A stretch of 64,000 nt of DNA from contig NC_054746.1 in assembly GCF_018143015.1 (NCBI RefSeq), positions 28,237,129 through 28,301,128 of the forward strand, in the 5' to 3' direction. Source of the DNA: Lytechinus variegatus. Taxonomy: Eukaryota > Echinodermata > Echinoidea > Temnopleuroida > Toxopneustidae. Both the position numbers and the translations under genes were made by a program. The notes beneath the pieces are model-generated. The model was not told where the DNA came from. It ran no database searches and saw only the letters and a list, made by a program, of their open reading frames with translations. Shown in pieces: positions 25,746-36,796 of the stretch (position 1 is its first letter; every line of letters begins with the position of its first letter).

Positions 25746-26430
25746 TCACATCAGAAAGTATAGCTATGATTCGGAGTTTTGGACGCTCAGTTGCTTCTCA
25801 ATCGCCATACTACAGAAAATAACAAAGAAACCGAACGGAAGGGTGTCAAGAGTTGAAACAGCTAGCAGTTTTCAGATCATCGACTCTCCATCTAAACAAG
25901 AATAGTGCTCCATTTTACGATCCTTGAATAGTTAAATTGTATCGTCTCGAGCTCTCATCCATTCAAGTGTAGCGGTGGCACAATATTTCTTTTCTTTATT
26001 ATTATCATTTGACGCATGAACTGCAAATCTGTGGGAAATGAAGACAAACCATGGCCCGGTATAATCCTCCCCCTGTCACAAGATCTTTTCGCTCACACCA
26101 AGGAGCTTCCTTGCTAACACCTGAGGCTACCCTCAAAAGGCCCCAATCATCGATAATGGAAAACAGATCGTCAAATATACAAGACAAATTTTCTAAAGCA
26201 ACTATCAAAATACTTCGACATTCGACAAAGTGTCAGATCAGTGCCTTAATGCAGGTTTTGTCCAATTGTTATCACCGCTATCTGTTCCTGTCAGTGGACT
26301 GTTGCATGTGGACTACATTGGTGGATTAATTATTAACCATAATTTTGCTATATCACGCTTCTCATATGGTTAGGGAAGGATTAGGAAAAAGGCATGGGCG
26401 TCGGTTGGCCTTTTCCAGGGGGGAGGGTGA
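25746..26430. other. Upstream flank of the SLC16-like gene, no gene seen
   Basis: Presumed promoter side of the minus-strand transporter. A plus-strand open frame at 26051-26329 (92 codons) has ordinary composition but no domain or splice partner that I can recognise. Confidence 0.35.
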
Positions 26431-26439
26431 GGGCTCGGT

Positions 26440-26985
26440 GTAAAAATGGCAGAGGTAAAAATGGCAGAGGTAATAATGGCAGAGGTAAAAATGGCAGAGG
26501 TAAAAATGGCAGAGGTAATAATGGCAGAGGTAAAAATGGCAGAGGTAATAATGGCAGAGGTAAAAATGGCAGAGGTAATAATGGCAGAGGTAAAAATGGC
26601 AGAGGTAATAATGGCAGAGGTAAAAATGGCAGAGGTAATAATGGCAGAGGTAAAAATGGCAGAGGTAAAAATGGCAGAGGTAATAATGGCAGAGGTAAAA
26701 TTGGCAGAGGTAATAATGGCAGAGGTAAAAATGGCAGAGGTAAAAATGGCAGAGGTAATAATGGCAGAGGTAATAATGGCAGAGGTAAAAATGGCAGAGA
26801 TAATAATGGCAGAGGTAAAAATGGCAGAGGTAATAATGGCAGAGGTAAAAATGGCAGAGGTAATAATGGCAGAGGTAAAAATGGCAGAGGTAATAATGGC
26901 AGAGGTAAAAATGGCAGAGGTAATAATGGCAGAGGTAAAAATGGCAGAGGTCATAATGGGAGAGGTGAAAATGACAGCTCTAGGT
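26440..26985 (+). repeat. 15-bp minisatellite, about 36 units of GGTAAAAATGGCAGA / GGTAATAATGGCAGA
   Basis: Near-perfect tandem array with two alternating unit types (AAAAATGG and AATAATGG), so the higher-order unit is about 30 bp. Because 15 is a multiple of 3 and the unit has no stops, several frames stay open for ~200 codons (repeating AEVKM / AEVIM, NGRGK, or TSAIF on the other strand). These are artefacts of the repeat. Flanking units are diverged; central ones are nearly identical. Confidence 0.95.
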
Positions 26986-27354
26986 AAAATATGGCCAGCC
27001 TCAAACCCCGATGCAATGAATTGTCAAAAGCCCCCCCCCCCCATGTACATAGATTAAATTAGAAGTGCATGTCACGGTTAGGCATTTCATCATATCGTTA
27101 TGTCTTTATCGGCCTAACAATGCTATTTACGAATTCGTTGGAGGTGTAACGTGAAGGCTTTTTAAAAAGAATTCAAACGACAAATATTTTTTCATTCAAT
27201 TCATCAGGAGCAAAATGAAACTGCACTATTCTCATTCATCATTTTATAACATTTCTTTTTGTCTAAAGTTTATATCTAAAGTTTTGCCAGGTTTACCGTT
27301 ACAAAAAGGAGGAAGAGTAGACAAAGGGGGTATCTCAGTGTTCGCGACTACAAA

Positions 27355-27860
27355 TTTTGCTAGTTGCAGAGACGTCTCCGCGACATCTCTGAGACGTCTC
27401 ATGAAAATTACAGCTTCTCCGAGGAGTCGCAAGAAGATTAAACATGTTTAATATTTTTGGAGACTGTTTCTAGTCTCCGCGACGTCTCCGAGAAGTCTCC
27501 ATCAGTTGCTGCGACGTCTCGGAGACTAATGATATCCGCGACTGCTGAGACGTCGCCGCGATGTCTCCGCGATGTCTCAGAGACGTCTCAGAGACATCGC
27601 GAAGACCTGCTGGAGACCAAAAAAAATTATAATACATTGCGGAGACGTCTCCGCGACACTTCTTCACACTGTTTGACCCACTTCAGAAACCACGTGACTG
27701 AACGCGTGCTGATATCCCTCCTCCTGCTCCAAGTCAGGTGTATGATCTTTCAAACGTTCCATCGAGACGTCTCCTTGGTGAGAGCGCAAGCCATTTTTGC
27801 CTCCGCGACTGCAGCGACTGATAAGTTGGAGACTGTCGCGGCGACGTCTCCGTTGATGAG
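27355..27860. repeat. Cluster of GAGACGTCTC palindromes
   Basis: A CpG-rich patch has many copies of GAGACGTCTC, CCGCGACGTCTCCG and GCGATGTCTC in both orientations. It includes a perfect 16-bp palindrome GCGGAGACGTCTCCGC at 27639-27654. Spacing is irregular. Frames across it encode repeated LRDVSETS-like strings on both strands, which are products of the repeat. Confidence 0.75.
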
Positions 27861-28637
27861 ATAAGGCCTTTAGAGAGGTGGAGAGACAGAGAGGGTTAGG
27901 GGTGGGAAAAAACATAGAGAACATAGCGGGAAAAGCTTAGACCTTGAAATTGTCACGAATGATTGTGGTTGAATATCATCAAGGAGCTTTATTTTTATTG
28001 TCGTCTATACTATTCTTTTTAAATATTTGAATGACAATAAGCCTGCGTTCCCAGGCCTGGCACTATTGTGTAACTGATTATGAAAATCAATAATAATCTT
28101 GCTTTGACTGGTAAACCAATTTGGGGTCGATCGAGGGGGACCGTCTGGTTCAGATTCTTTGCATAAAAGAAGACCATAAACCTTCTTTTCCATTGCATGA
28201 TATAGACGGCTTGATGGTCATAACCCTTGGAAGCGGAAGTGCTGTTGGTGTGCTTTCATTTTTGCTTATGCCATTTGTACCTTTGCCATTTTCAACTCCA
28301 CCACTTTTTACACTGTTAGAAAATTTATATTTAAAAAATAAAAAGAATCCTGCAACAGAGTCTGGAGAACACCTGAAATCTTACTGCACTGTGTAATCCT
28401 ACATGCATGCATTTGTATAAACTTACAGAAAATTGGCATGTTGTGCATGTACCATTACAAATTTATTGTAATAAAACTGTTTCCCCCTTTTTTAAAACAT
28501 ATCTGTTCTGTAAAATTGTAGAAAAATTGTGGAAAACCCTCCTGTTATTATAATCTTCAAAATTATTTGTTTGTTTTTTCTGTAAAACCTTTTTTTTTTA
28601 GTTTTCTTCTGTAGAATCTACTGTTTATTTCTAATAG
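27861..28637. other. No gene seen
   Basis: AT-rich, with repeated CTGTAAAA / TTGTAGAAAA motifs at about 28500-28620 that look like a decayed repeat. Confidence 0.4.
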
Positions 28638-28735
28638 TGTACCTCGGCCACTTTTACCTCTGCTATTGTCACATCTTCCCTTTTTACCTCTTGTCATTTA
28701 CCCCTCTGCTCTTTTTATCTTTGCTCTTTTTATAT
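28638..28735 (-). repeat. 15-bp minisatellite remnant, inverted
   Basis: Reads as TTTTTACCTCTGCTATT-like units on the plus strand (CCACTTTTACCTCTGCTATT, CCCTTTTTACCTCTTGTCAT), the reverse complement of the 15-bp unit at 16.2 and 26.4 kb. About six diverged units. Confidence 0.6.
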
Positions 28736-29449
28736 ACATTACTAAAATTCATCTCAAAAGGTAACTTCAAAACTAGCACAGTAAATGCGATACAATACAC
28801 AGTGTTGGTAAATATCCCACCCACTTTAAAGAGACCTATACCAAAATAATATAGAATGAAAAAGGGGATATTATATTTTTCTTATTTCATAGGATTTTTT
28901 TTCAAAAATGTTTTCTTTTGAAACGCACTATATATTATCGGTCAACAAATAGAACAGCTTTAAACTAAGGTGAAAATTAAGTTTCAGTTAATTATATTTC
29001 TTAATTTGATTTTCAAAATGAAGAGAACTCTTATTTTTAACACCATCTTGATAGAAAAACCCGGAATAAATTACATGTCAAATCCCTATGAACCCTAAAC
29101 ACGATATTGATACTAAATTGTGAAATAACCAACAAGTAAATCAACTGGTCCATTACATATAGTATATTTTTGTTATCTCTTTAAGATACTGATGAATGAA
29201 AATATAATCTTGCTCCTTATTATCTGCACTAGGCAGACCATTATCAGATTGTTGTACAGTAATGTACGTTGCTTCCTTGATGGAATTTTGTCTTGCCTGC
29301 ATATAATAGCAGAGCGAGAATTTTGGCGCCGCTTTTCCGACGACGGCGGCGGCGTCGTCAACATCAAATCTTAACCAAAGGTTAGGTTTTTGAAATGTCA
29401 TCACTAAAAAAAAGTATATGGACCTAGTTCTAAAACATGGACATAAGGA
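28736..29449. other. No gene seen
   Basis: AT-rich. A small CpG patch at 29320-29355 (GACGACGGCGGCGGCGTCGTC) is the only notable composition change. Confidence 0.4.
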
Positions 29450-30960
29450 TAATGAAGCATTACTTGTAATCCTGTTAGAGTTTCAGGTCACATGACTAAG
29501 GTCAAAAGTCATTTAGGGTCAATGAACTTTGATCATGTTGGAATGTTTAGTGATCTTGTTCATGAAACTTGGACATACGAGTAATCAAGCCGTATCACTG
29601 AATATACTTCGTGAGTTTCAGGTCACATGACCATGGTCAAAGGTCATTTAGGCTCAGTGAACTCAGATTGTGTTGGGGGAATCAAAACAAAATCGGGTCA
29701 AGGTTAAGTTGTTTTTAATAAACTCAAAAAAGTATATGGATCTAGTTCATGAAACTTGGACATCAAGCATTAGTGAACACATGACCAAGGGCAATGAACT
29801 TTGGCCGTGTTAGGGGTTATTTGTTGAGCTGCCATCATAACTTTGAAAGTTTATGGATTTAGTTCATGAAATGTGGGCATAAACTACAGTGCGTATCAAA
29901 AAAAAGTTTACACTTTGAAAAAGTCCTGGGAATTAAAAAAATACACAACACGTGGGTAATTTTTTCACATATAATCTTCAGTTGGGTCTCATCTGTCCAA
30001 TGAAAGTAAAAGTTTTGTCAGAATGTTACACTTGAGTGAGCACTGTCCATTTCTGTAAAGCTCGCAGAAATCTGTTTGCGCAGAAATGCTCGTTTTCATG
30101 CTGTGTCAAGTCGAAAGGACGAAATCAAACTGACACTACGAAAGATTTATCATACATTTTCCTTGCACTTTTAGGCAATTGGAATAAAACGGATACATTT
30201 AAGCATTTTGTGACAATTTTGCCACCCAAATTGAAATTTCAACACTCAATAAGCACAACCTTTACCCTATTTGTGCCAGCTGGATCTGAGGACATAACTG
30301 AATCCGAACAAAAGTTTACATCAAACATCTCCAGCATTTTTTCACTAAGTTTTTGTCATTGAAAGTTGGTTTACATTTCATTTTTCATTTAATACTTGTT
30401 TATCCACACTTTTCCCAAGCTAAGCAATGATTAACAAAATGAAAATCAAGCTTAAGCCATTCCATGTAAATCACAGCTCAGTGTAAAGCAAATATCGTCA
30501 CGATGGCCTCGGTGTGTTGGGGAGTGGGGTGGGGCAAAATGCACTCTTCGAAGTGTTTTGGGCAAGGAAACAAGTCAAACAATGTAGAAGATATCTTAAA
30601 ATCAATTTTACTAGCTAAATTCCATGTGTTCTTCATGATTAAGGGCTACTTTTATTCACATAACTATTTCAAATTTCTGCGCAAATCATTTTTCACTAAC
30701 TTTTCAAAAGTGAGTGGTGCTCACTCAAGCGGAAATATTTTTCGACAGTTATATCGTCATTTGCTTTAATGGACCTGTACCAATGTTAAAATGTGGAACA
30801 ATCTTCAGGATATTACAAATGTATAATTTTGCAGGATTTTTTCAAAGTGTAAACTTTTTTTTGATACGCACAGTATAGTAAGGTTAATCAAGTATTACTG
30901 ATCATCTTTCACAAGTCTTCGGTCATACGATCAATGTTAAATGTAAGTTAGGGTCAATGA
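29450..30960 (+). repeat. Dispersed repeat with AGGTCA half-sites, interrupted by a transposon
   Basis: Repeated phrases such as TTCAGGTCACATGACCATGG, GGTCAAAGGTCATTTAGG and GTCAATGAACTTTG run from about 29480 to 29886. They resume after the TA-flanked element, at about 30876-30960 (TTAGGGTCAATGAAC). Two or three internal units of ~115-150 bp are visible. TGGTCAAAGGTCA at 29634-29646 is a DR1 nuclear-receptor-type site. No coding frame. Confidence 0.65.
29887..30873 (+). mobile_element. Tc1/mariner-like non-autonomous element, copy 1 (987 bp)
   Basis: Terminal inverted repeats start CAGTGCGTATC and end GATACGCACAG, extending inward over AAAAAAAAGTTTACACTTT. They are flanked by TA on both sides (29885-29886 and 30874-30875), the target duplication of the Tc1/mariner superfamily. 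A subterminal inverted pair (ACTTGAGTGAGCAC near 30031 and GTGCTCACTCAAG near 30717) is also present. No transposase is recognisable. The ~100-codon open frames inside differ from copy 2 mostly at amino-acid-changing positions. The inverted copy 2 is at 50426-51403. Confidence 0.85.
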
Positions 30961-31767
30961 ACATATCATTTAATCATCATATCATTATGAATGATTATTC
31001 TATAGTCGTTTTCAAAGTCAGCACCGCTGCAATATTGAATCGCGTAATGCAGCCGAGACTGTCAGATGCTCTCTCTCTCTCTCTTTGTCATCTCCGGATT
31101 TTAACCCAGGACACGGTCTATCATCATGATCGGTTCTTGAATGTCATTTCGGATTCTAATAATTACACAACCCAGCCTAAGGCAGATGAAATAGTTTCAC
31201 GGTCGATAGAAGGAGAAGAATAACATCACAACATCCCACAGGGATATTAGATGCGTACGGTATTGTTTAAATAAAAGCAGAAGACCCCTCTCTCGGACAT
31301 CTTGTATAAACAATGCTTTATAGCTGCACAAGATGAAACAAAAACATTAATCAACTTATAGTCCTTTTGAGCGAAGTGTAATTAAAGACCGCCTAAATCG
31401 TCCCGCGCTCGTATTATCCACAATATATTCTAAAGATATATATAGAAAACCTTTTTACTGGATTCTCTGGGTTAAATATTTTGCATGCATGCAGTATGTC
31501 ATTGGTATTTATATATATTGCAAATAATTACCTTGACCCAAGACTAAATTTCAATATGCCATTCGGGAATATTTCGTAGTTTCATTCTGGTATTTCATAG
31601 TTGGCCAAGTATTGTTATAACAACATGCATGCACTCAAAAGTTCTATACATAATTAGTATAATTTAGGGGGCATTAGAAATAACAGGGTGTATATTCTGG
31701 TGCATAGAAAAAATCCCTTTAACGGTCACTCCGGGTAGTAGATTTTTATTTAAATTCATAGTCATTC
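30961..31767. other. No gene seen
   Basis: Contains a (CT)n run at 31069-31083 and a repeated ATGCATGCA. No exon supported. Confidence 0.4.
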
Positions 31768-32606
31768 TTTTTAAAGGTCAAGTCTACCCTCAAAAAATGT
31801 GATTTTAAATAAATACCAAAAAAATCACAACACTGTAAATTTCATCAATTGATATAAAATAAAGAAAGTCATGATATTTCAAAATTTTGTTTAATTTTCA
31901 CAATCCAATTATACACTGGAAAAACTCCGGTGTTGATTAATTTAACACCAGTCTGGAATCTAGGTACATGTATATATGTCCACATTAGAGAAGTGTTAAA
32001 CAACACCAGTTTGGTTTTGGTCTAACACCAGAAAGGTGTTTACTCAACACTAATTAGTATTAAAAGAGAATCGGTTTGATTCCAAACTGGCGTTGTTTCG
32101 ACACTTCTCTGGTGTGAACATTTACATGTATAGATGCCGGTCTAGTGTTAAATTAACACCGAGTTTTTGCAGTGTATGCAAATGAGAGAGTCAATGATGT
32201 CCCTGAAACACTTTTTTTTTCTTATTCAAATTATACAATATTTCATTTTTTTACCGATGTGACAATATGGACCAACGTGACTGAACCATGCATGTTAATG
32301 TTAAAACATTTGTAGTTCTACATATACAGGGAGAACAAAACTTTGTTTCGCAGGACAATGAGGAGAAAATTAGGATATTTTATATAAGAAAATACCAAAG
32401 AAATAGTGAGTAACGTCATCAGTCCCCTCATAATCATATCAATTATCAGGATGTGCATAAATGTTTTGTGAAATTTAGCAATATTTCAAAATATAAATTT
32501 TCTTCTTTTTACATCCGATATCGATGAAATGTTCGGTGGTGTGGTTGTTGGATTTTGTCTCTTTTTATTCGAATGAATTTACGGTTGGGGTCGCCTTGGC
32601 TTTAAG
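31768..32606. mobile_element. Foldback MITE, copy 2, with another MITE nested inside
   Basis: The left end TTTTTAAAGGTCAAGTCTACC and internal phrases (ACATCCGATATCGATGAAAT, ATGAGAGAGTCAATGATGTCC) match copies 1 and 3. The right end is degraded (GGGGTCGCCTTGGCTTTAA). A second, palindromic element occupies 31912-32174. Confidence 0.6.
31912..32174. mobile_element. Palindromic MITE nested in the foldback element
   Basis: Starts CACTGGAAAAACTCCGGTGTT and ends ACACCGAGTTTTTGCAGTG. The interior is an imperfect palindrome (ACACCAGTTTGG / CCAAACTGGCGTTG). Related to the elements at 4560-4766. It splits the host repeat between CAATTATA and TATGCAAATGAG, so it inserted later. Confidence 0.7.
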
Positions 32607-34102
32607 TTTATGGCTGTTTTATTTCATTTTTCAGTTTTACCGCTTTTATTGTGGTGAAAAGAAAGCCACTTGGAGTTGATTTTATAACCTGACTATTCGA
32701 AAGGCCTGAACATTTACTTCGCGATAAAATCATCATGATTTTGATTTGTTCAATCACCGTCAAAGCAGAGGAAATTAAACACCTCGGATACTTTACTTAA
32801 AGTCACTCCATCTTTATTATAAACTCAGGCTGAAAATGCTTGAACATAGCCGACCATAAACATAACAAATAGTGACGTCATCCATTTTCCCCTCAACATG
32901 CACCGTTAATCGATCATAATTTCATATTCAAGAGATACATGCTGAAGCACCAGAAAATTCTTATACCTGGGGCATTCCACCTCACTGAATTACCGTTACC
33001 ATTGTATATTGTGTATGTGGTACACAACTTCAACTCTACATCTCTAGCGAATATCACGACTGAAATTATAAACTTTATAACACAATACAACACATTACGG
33101 TGAACATAATTTCTAAACAACGCTGTTAAACAAAAGTGGACAAAGCCTTGCCCAGCCTGATTCCAAAAGAAATGTTTTCTTTCTTCTCACATCATTGCAC
33201 CTTCTCCCTAACAGCTAATAAAGTATAAGTGTACGAGTAACATCTTTATAATGTATACCGTACATAGTATATTATCATGATATTGTGTATGCAACCCTAG
33301 AAATACATGTAAAACGAAATCTCTTTGAGCATGTTAAACACAATACTGTATAAACAAACACATTATAAAATGCATGAAATGAAACTAACTTCAAATGACA
33401 ATAAGGCAGACTTTTTCCTTTCCTTCTTGCATACCGACATATAGTCAAACTACGTAAAGACATACTAGCAGCTTTACAACAAATTAAGAATGACCTGCCG
33501 ATTGTCCCACATATTCTTTTAGCTATATAAGCTAATTAAAAGCTGATATGTCTTTTGGCATATCAATTAATTCTTTTGTCTTAACAATACGAATCCCTTT
33601 GTACATTTAAGCTGTTCATACGAATACTACGAACATTGTGACTGTCCTCAATCTGACACACCCTTGTCATTCTCCTGTGACAGTATAGCAATAAAAATAT
33701 ACCAAGATATGATAAAAATAACTAAATATGTAATCAACATCCATGTAAAGGAGAACACAAATAAACAAATTGATATTATCGATAAAGTGAAGAGCAATAG
33801 TAAAAACGCTTTCACAAAATATAATCCACATACTGATTATAAATGAAATAGGAAAAATACCTTAAGTGCTTTTCCCCACTGCACATGATGTAATATTGAG
33901 CTTTGGCATAAAAATCCAAAATAACTTACAACAATTGAAACGTTACTCTTCGAACATGTCGAACGACGGCGTTATTGATACATCATCCGTTTAGGGCGTC
34001 ATCATAGAGTTGTATAACGTATTTAACTCTATCGGCGTCATGTGCATGTAATGAGTAGAATGACTTGATACGCTCTCTCTAAAAAAAAATCTTTCATAAC
34101 CT
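32607..34102. other. No gene seen
   Basis: AT-rich with only short open frames. Confidence 0.45.
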
Positions 34103-34234
34103 GGGTCCCGTAACACAAAGGTTAGTGATCAATCGTATGCTTGATTTTCACGATTGGTTGTACATTGTAGTCAATGAAATCAATAGTAGAAAATTGTTCT
34201 ACGATCAGTGCTAAGCTTTGTGTTACGGGCCCCT
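34103..34234. mobile_element. 132-bp palindromic MITE
   Basis: GGTCCCGTAACACAAAGGTTAG at the left is mirrored by CTAAGCTTTGTGTTACGGGCC at the right. The arms also pair GTGATCAATCG with ACGATCAGTG. No coding capacity. Confidence 0.7.
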
Positions 34235-34820
34235 GATTGCCGAAAAGTGCAAAAACACGTAATGATAAATGATAGGAAATTGTAAACTTACACACATTAA
34301 TAAAACCATTGCTAATCACCTGAACACTGCGTACAAACCAAGGCCATACAGTGACCAGTTTTACATGTACTTCATGTGTGTTTTTTTTAAACGCTACAAC
34401 TCACATAAAAAACATGATGATGGGTACACTATGTTGAGAGCAATTTGAAAAAAAATATCAGGTGTGTCAGTCACAAGTTAAATGCAGATACAAAAAGGGT
34501 TTTAAAAAGTCACATATAAACATTATAGGAAGAATAACTTACGAAGAAAAAGTAGAGATTTGTGTACTGGTATCTAAAATAAATTTTGAGAATTTAAACT
34601 CGTAATTGAAAACTGTTCTCATTACTGATCTTTATCATGATTGGACACTTTTTTTGCAAAACACGAAACTGATATGGGTTGATGTAATTCGATTTTCACA
34701 AAGAATTAATTTTTCTCAATTTTGCAGTGTGACAGATTTGAATTTGAAATATATACATATCGTGGCAAAATATTTGATTAACAATTTTTACAATATTATT
34801 ATGAAGATAATATAGTAGGC

Positions 34821-35957
34821 CAGTGGCGTACCGTGGGTCACGGCATTGGGGGGCACCAGCAAATATTTTGAGTCACTTTGTAAGAGCGCGAAGCGCGCTC
34901 TTGCCAGCTAGGTAGGCCTATACTGACCTGAAAGAGAAAGTTTAAGAATTGTGCCATTAAACGGATATGTATCTCACTAATCAATTAATGCAAGCATGGC
35001 AAGTGCGAAGCGCGAGCTGAAAATTTTGTACATACAGAACTAAAAAGGGGACATTAGACGCAATTTTTTACAATCATGATACATATCTGACTCACTAAAC
35101 AAACAATGTGAGCGCGAAGCGTGAGCTGAATTTTTTGTTGGTGCATTTATTGACCCCAAATAGGGACAATTTAAGGACCTTTTTTAGAAATTCATGAAGA
35201 GCTTACATATCTCACCATAGCCATCTTATGCGAGCGCCAATTGCTTGCTAATTTTGTTAGAATTACATTTAAACACATGAAACACTTTTTGTAGTCATTG
35301 TAATTATGAACATGATACTTATATCACAGATCAAATATTGCGAGCGCGAAGCGCGAGCTGAAAAAAAATTGAAATGCAAACATAAAAGGGGCATTCTAAT
35401 GCTTGTTCGTAGGAATTGACTAAGACAATAAGTATTTCACTATACAAATGAAGCGAGCGCGAAGAGCGAGCTGAAAATCTTCGACATTCAGACTAGAAAA
35501 GGGGACATTTTAAGAAGATCATACATATCTCATCTATCCACTAACGCGAGATATAGTACGGATTTGAAAAGTTTATATTCAGATATTGAAAGGAGGTAAT
35601 CACTTTAGGTAATCATGAAAAAGAAGCATAATATCATGCCACTACATGAGAAATAATAACTGCAACTATAGGCCTATTTGGTGTATATTGACTTGAAAAC
35701 GGAATGTTTTAGTACATCAGGAATTAAACAGACAATTTGAGCACCAGAAATGATGAACACATAGGCCCTAAGCAATTTATGTTTCATAAAGTTGTAATAT
35801 TATATAATGTAATATATAACGTAACATAATAGAATATAATATACAATAATTTCTTTATCCCCCACTGTTTTTCTTACTTTCTCCCTCTTTTTCTCCTTTC
35901 CCCCTTTTTTGGGGGCCAGCCGATGGGGGGGCACGTGCCCCCGTAGTTGCGCCACTG
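34821..35957 (+). mobile_element. hAT-like non-autonomous element made of ~112-bp GCGAAGCGCGAG units
   Basis: The ends CAGTGGCG and CGCCACTG are hAT-type terminal repeats. Flanks TAGTAGGC (34813-34820) and TAGAAGGC (35958-35965) form an 8-bp target duplication with one mismatch. Inside are about seven tandem units with cores near 34884, 35000, 35108, 35229, 35341, 35454 and 35546. Each has GCGAGCGCGAAGCGCGAGC, then GAAAATTTT and an ACCTGAAAAGGGGACATTT-like phrase. No transposase. Confidence 0.75.
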
Positions 35958-36119
35958 TAGAAGGCAATGAGTGGTACACAGCCCTGGTTTTGGGATTGTA
36001 TTTAGATAGGTAGTGCAGCCAGTAGTGAAATCATTACCCAAGCTTAGATTGCAATAATTACAAATTTTCATTATTTGGAGACGCTTCGAGGGAATGATAT
36101 TTGTAAGTCATTGTATTCA

Positions 36120-36398
36120 TAGGGCGTAATGAGCCGAAAGGTTTGAGGGGGCAGATATGGCCCATCGGGCGAAATTTATAAAAAGAAGTTGCGAGCGACT
36201 GAAGCGAGCGAGCAAAATTTTGACACTTTTTCTTTTAAAAATTCCATTATGATATATTTTTACATAATATTCAGAACATGATATCCAATTTCACCCTTTT
36301 CGCTGTTTCCTTTTCTTTTTTATTCTCGGTCGAGATTTATTATTATTTTTTTTTGGGGGGGGGCAAGATCTCCCAGTTACCCCATCTGTACGCCACTG
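36120..36398 (+). mobile_element. hAT-like fragment
   Basis: Contains GCGAGCGACTGAAGCGAGCGA (about 36189) and ends in a T run, G run and GTACGCCACTG, like the right end of the element just upstream. The left end is degraded. Confidence 0.45.
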
Positions 36399-36796
36399 CT
36401 TTAAATAGTAGGTTAACCCTGGTTTTAAGATGGTTTTATTGAAAATATGAAAATTTGAGAGAACTGTCAACAATGCTTGATAAATGGATATAAATATACG
36501 CCTGTATATCAAAGGATTACAGAGTTCGATTTTTGTTAATTCACTTTGTTACCGTATCGCCACGTGCGAGTTATTCGCCAACATATTGTGTACCATATCA
36601 GTCCTCTAGTGATTGGTTAACATTGGTTTGACTTTTTAAAAATCTGAGCTAGAAGGTCACACTTGTCACCTGTGTCTGCGATATGTTACAAAAATGAAGC
36701 CCAGAAAAAATTGCGTTCGAAAATAATTTATTTAGTGCTTCAAAAATTGAAATATAAAGTGACCAGAAACACCATCTTAATTTCATCCCATACACT

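Noticed and set aside
26051-26329. 92-codon plus-strand frame upstream of the transporter gene
   Set aside because: Ordinary composition but no domain, splice partner or homologue that I recognise; likely chance.
26394-27057. ~200-codon open frames (repeating AEVKM, NGRGK or TSAIF)
   Set aside because: They are translations of the 15-bp minisatellite; all stop-free frames of the unit stay open.
27215-27924. Open frames with DVSETS/SLRDVSEKS repeats
   Set aside because: Arise from the GAGACGTCTC palindromes on both strands.
30503-30769. 88-codon frame shared with 50473-50784 in the two Tc1-like copies
   Set aside because: Conserved only as part of the repeat; the differences between copies mostly change amino acids and the ends differ. 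It does not resemble a transposase.
34880-35560. GCGAAGCGCGAG repeats as CRISPR-like direct repeats
   Set aside because: Units are diverged tandem copies inside an element with hAT-type ends and target duplication.
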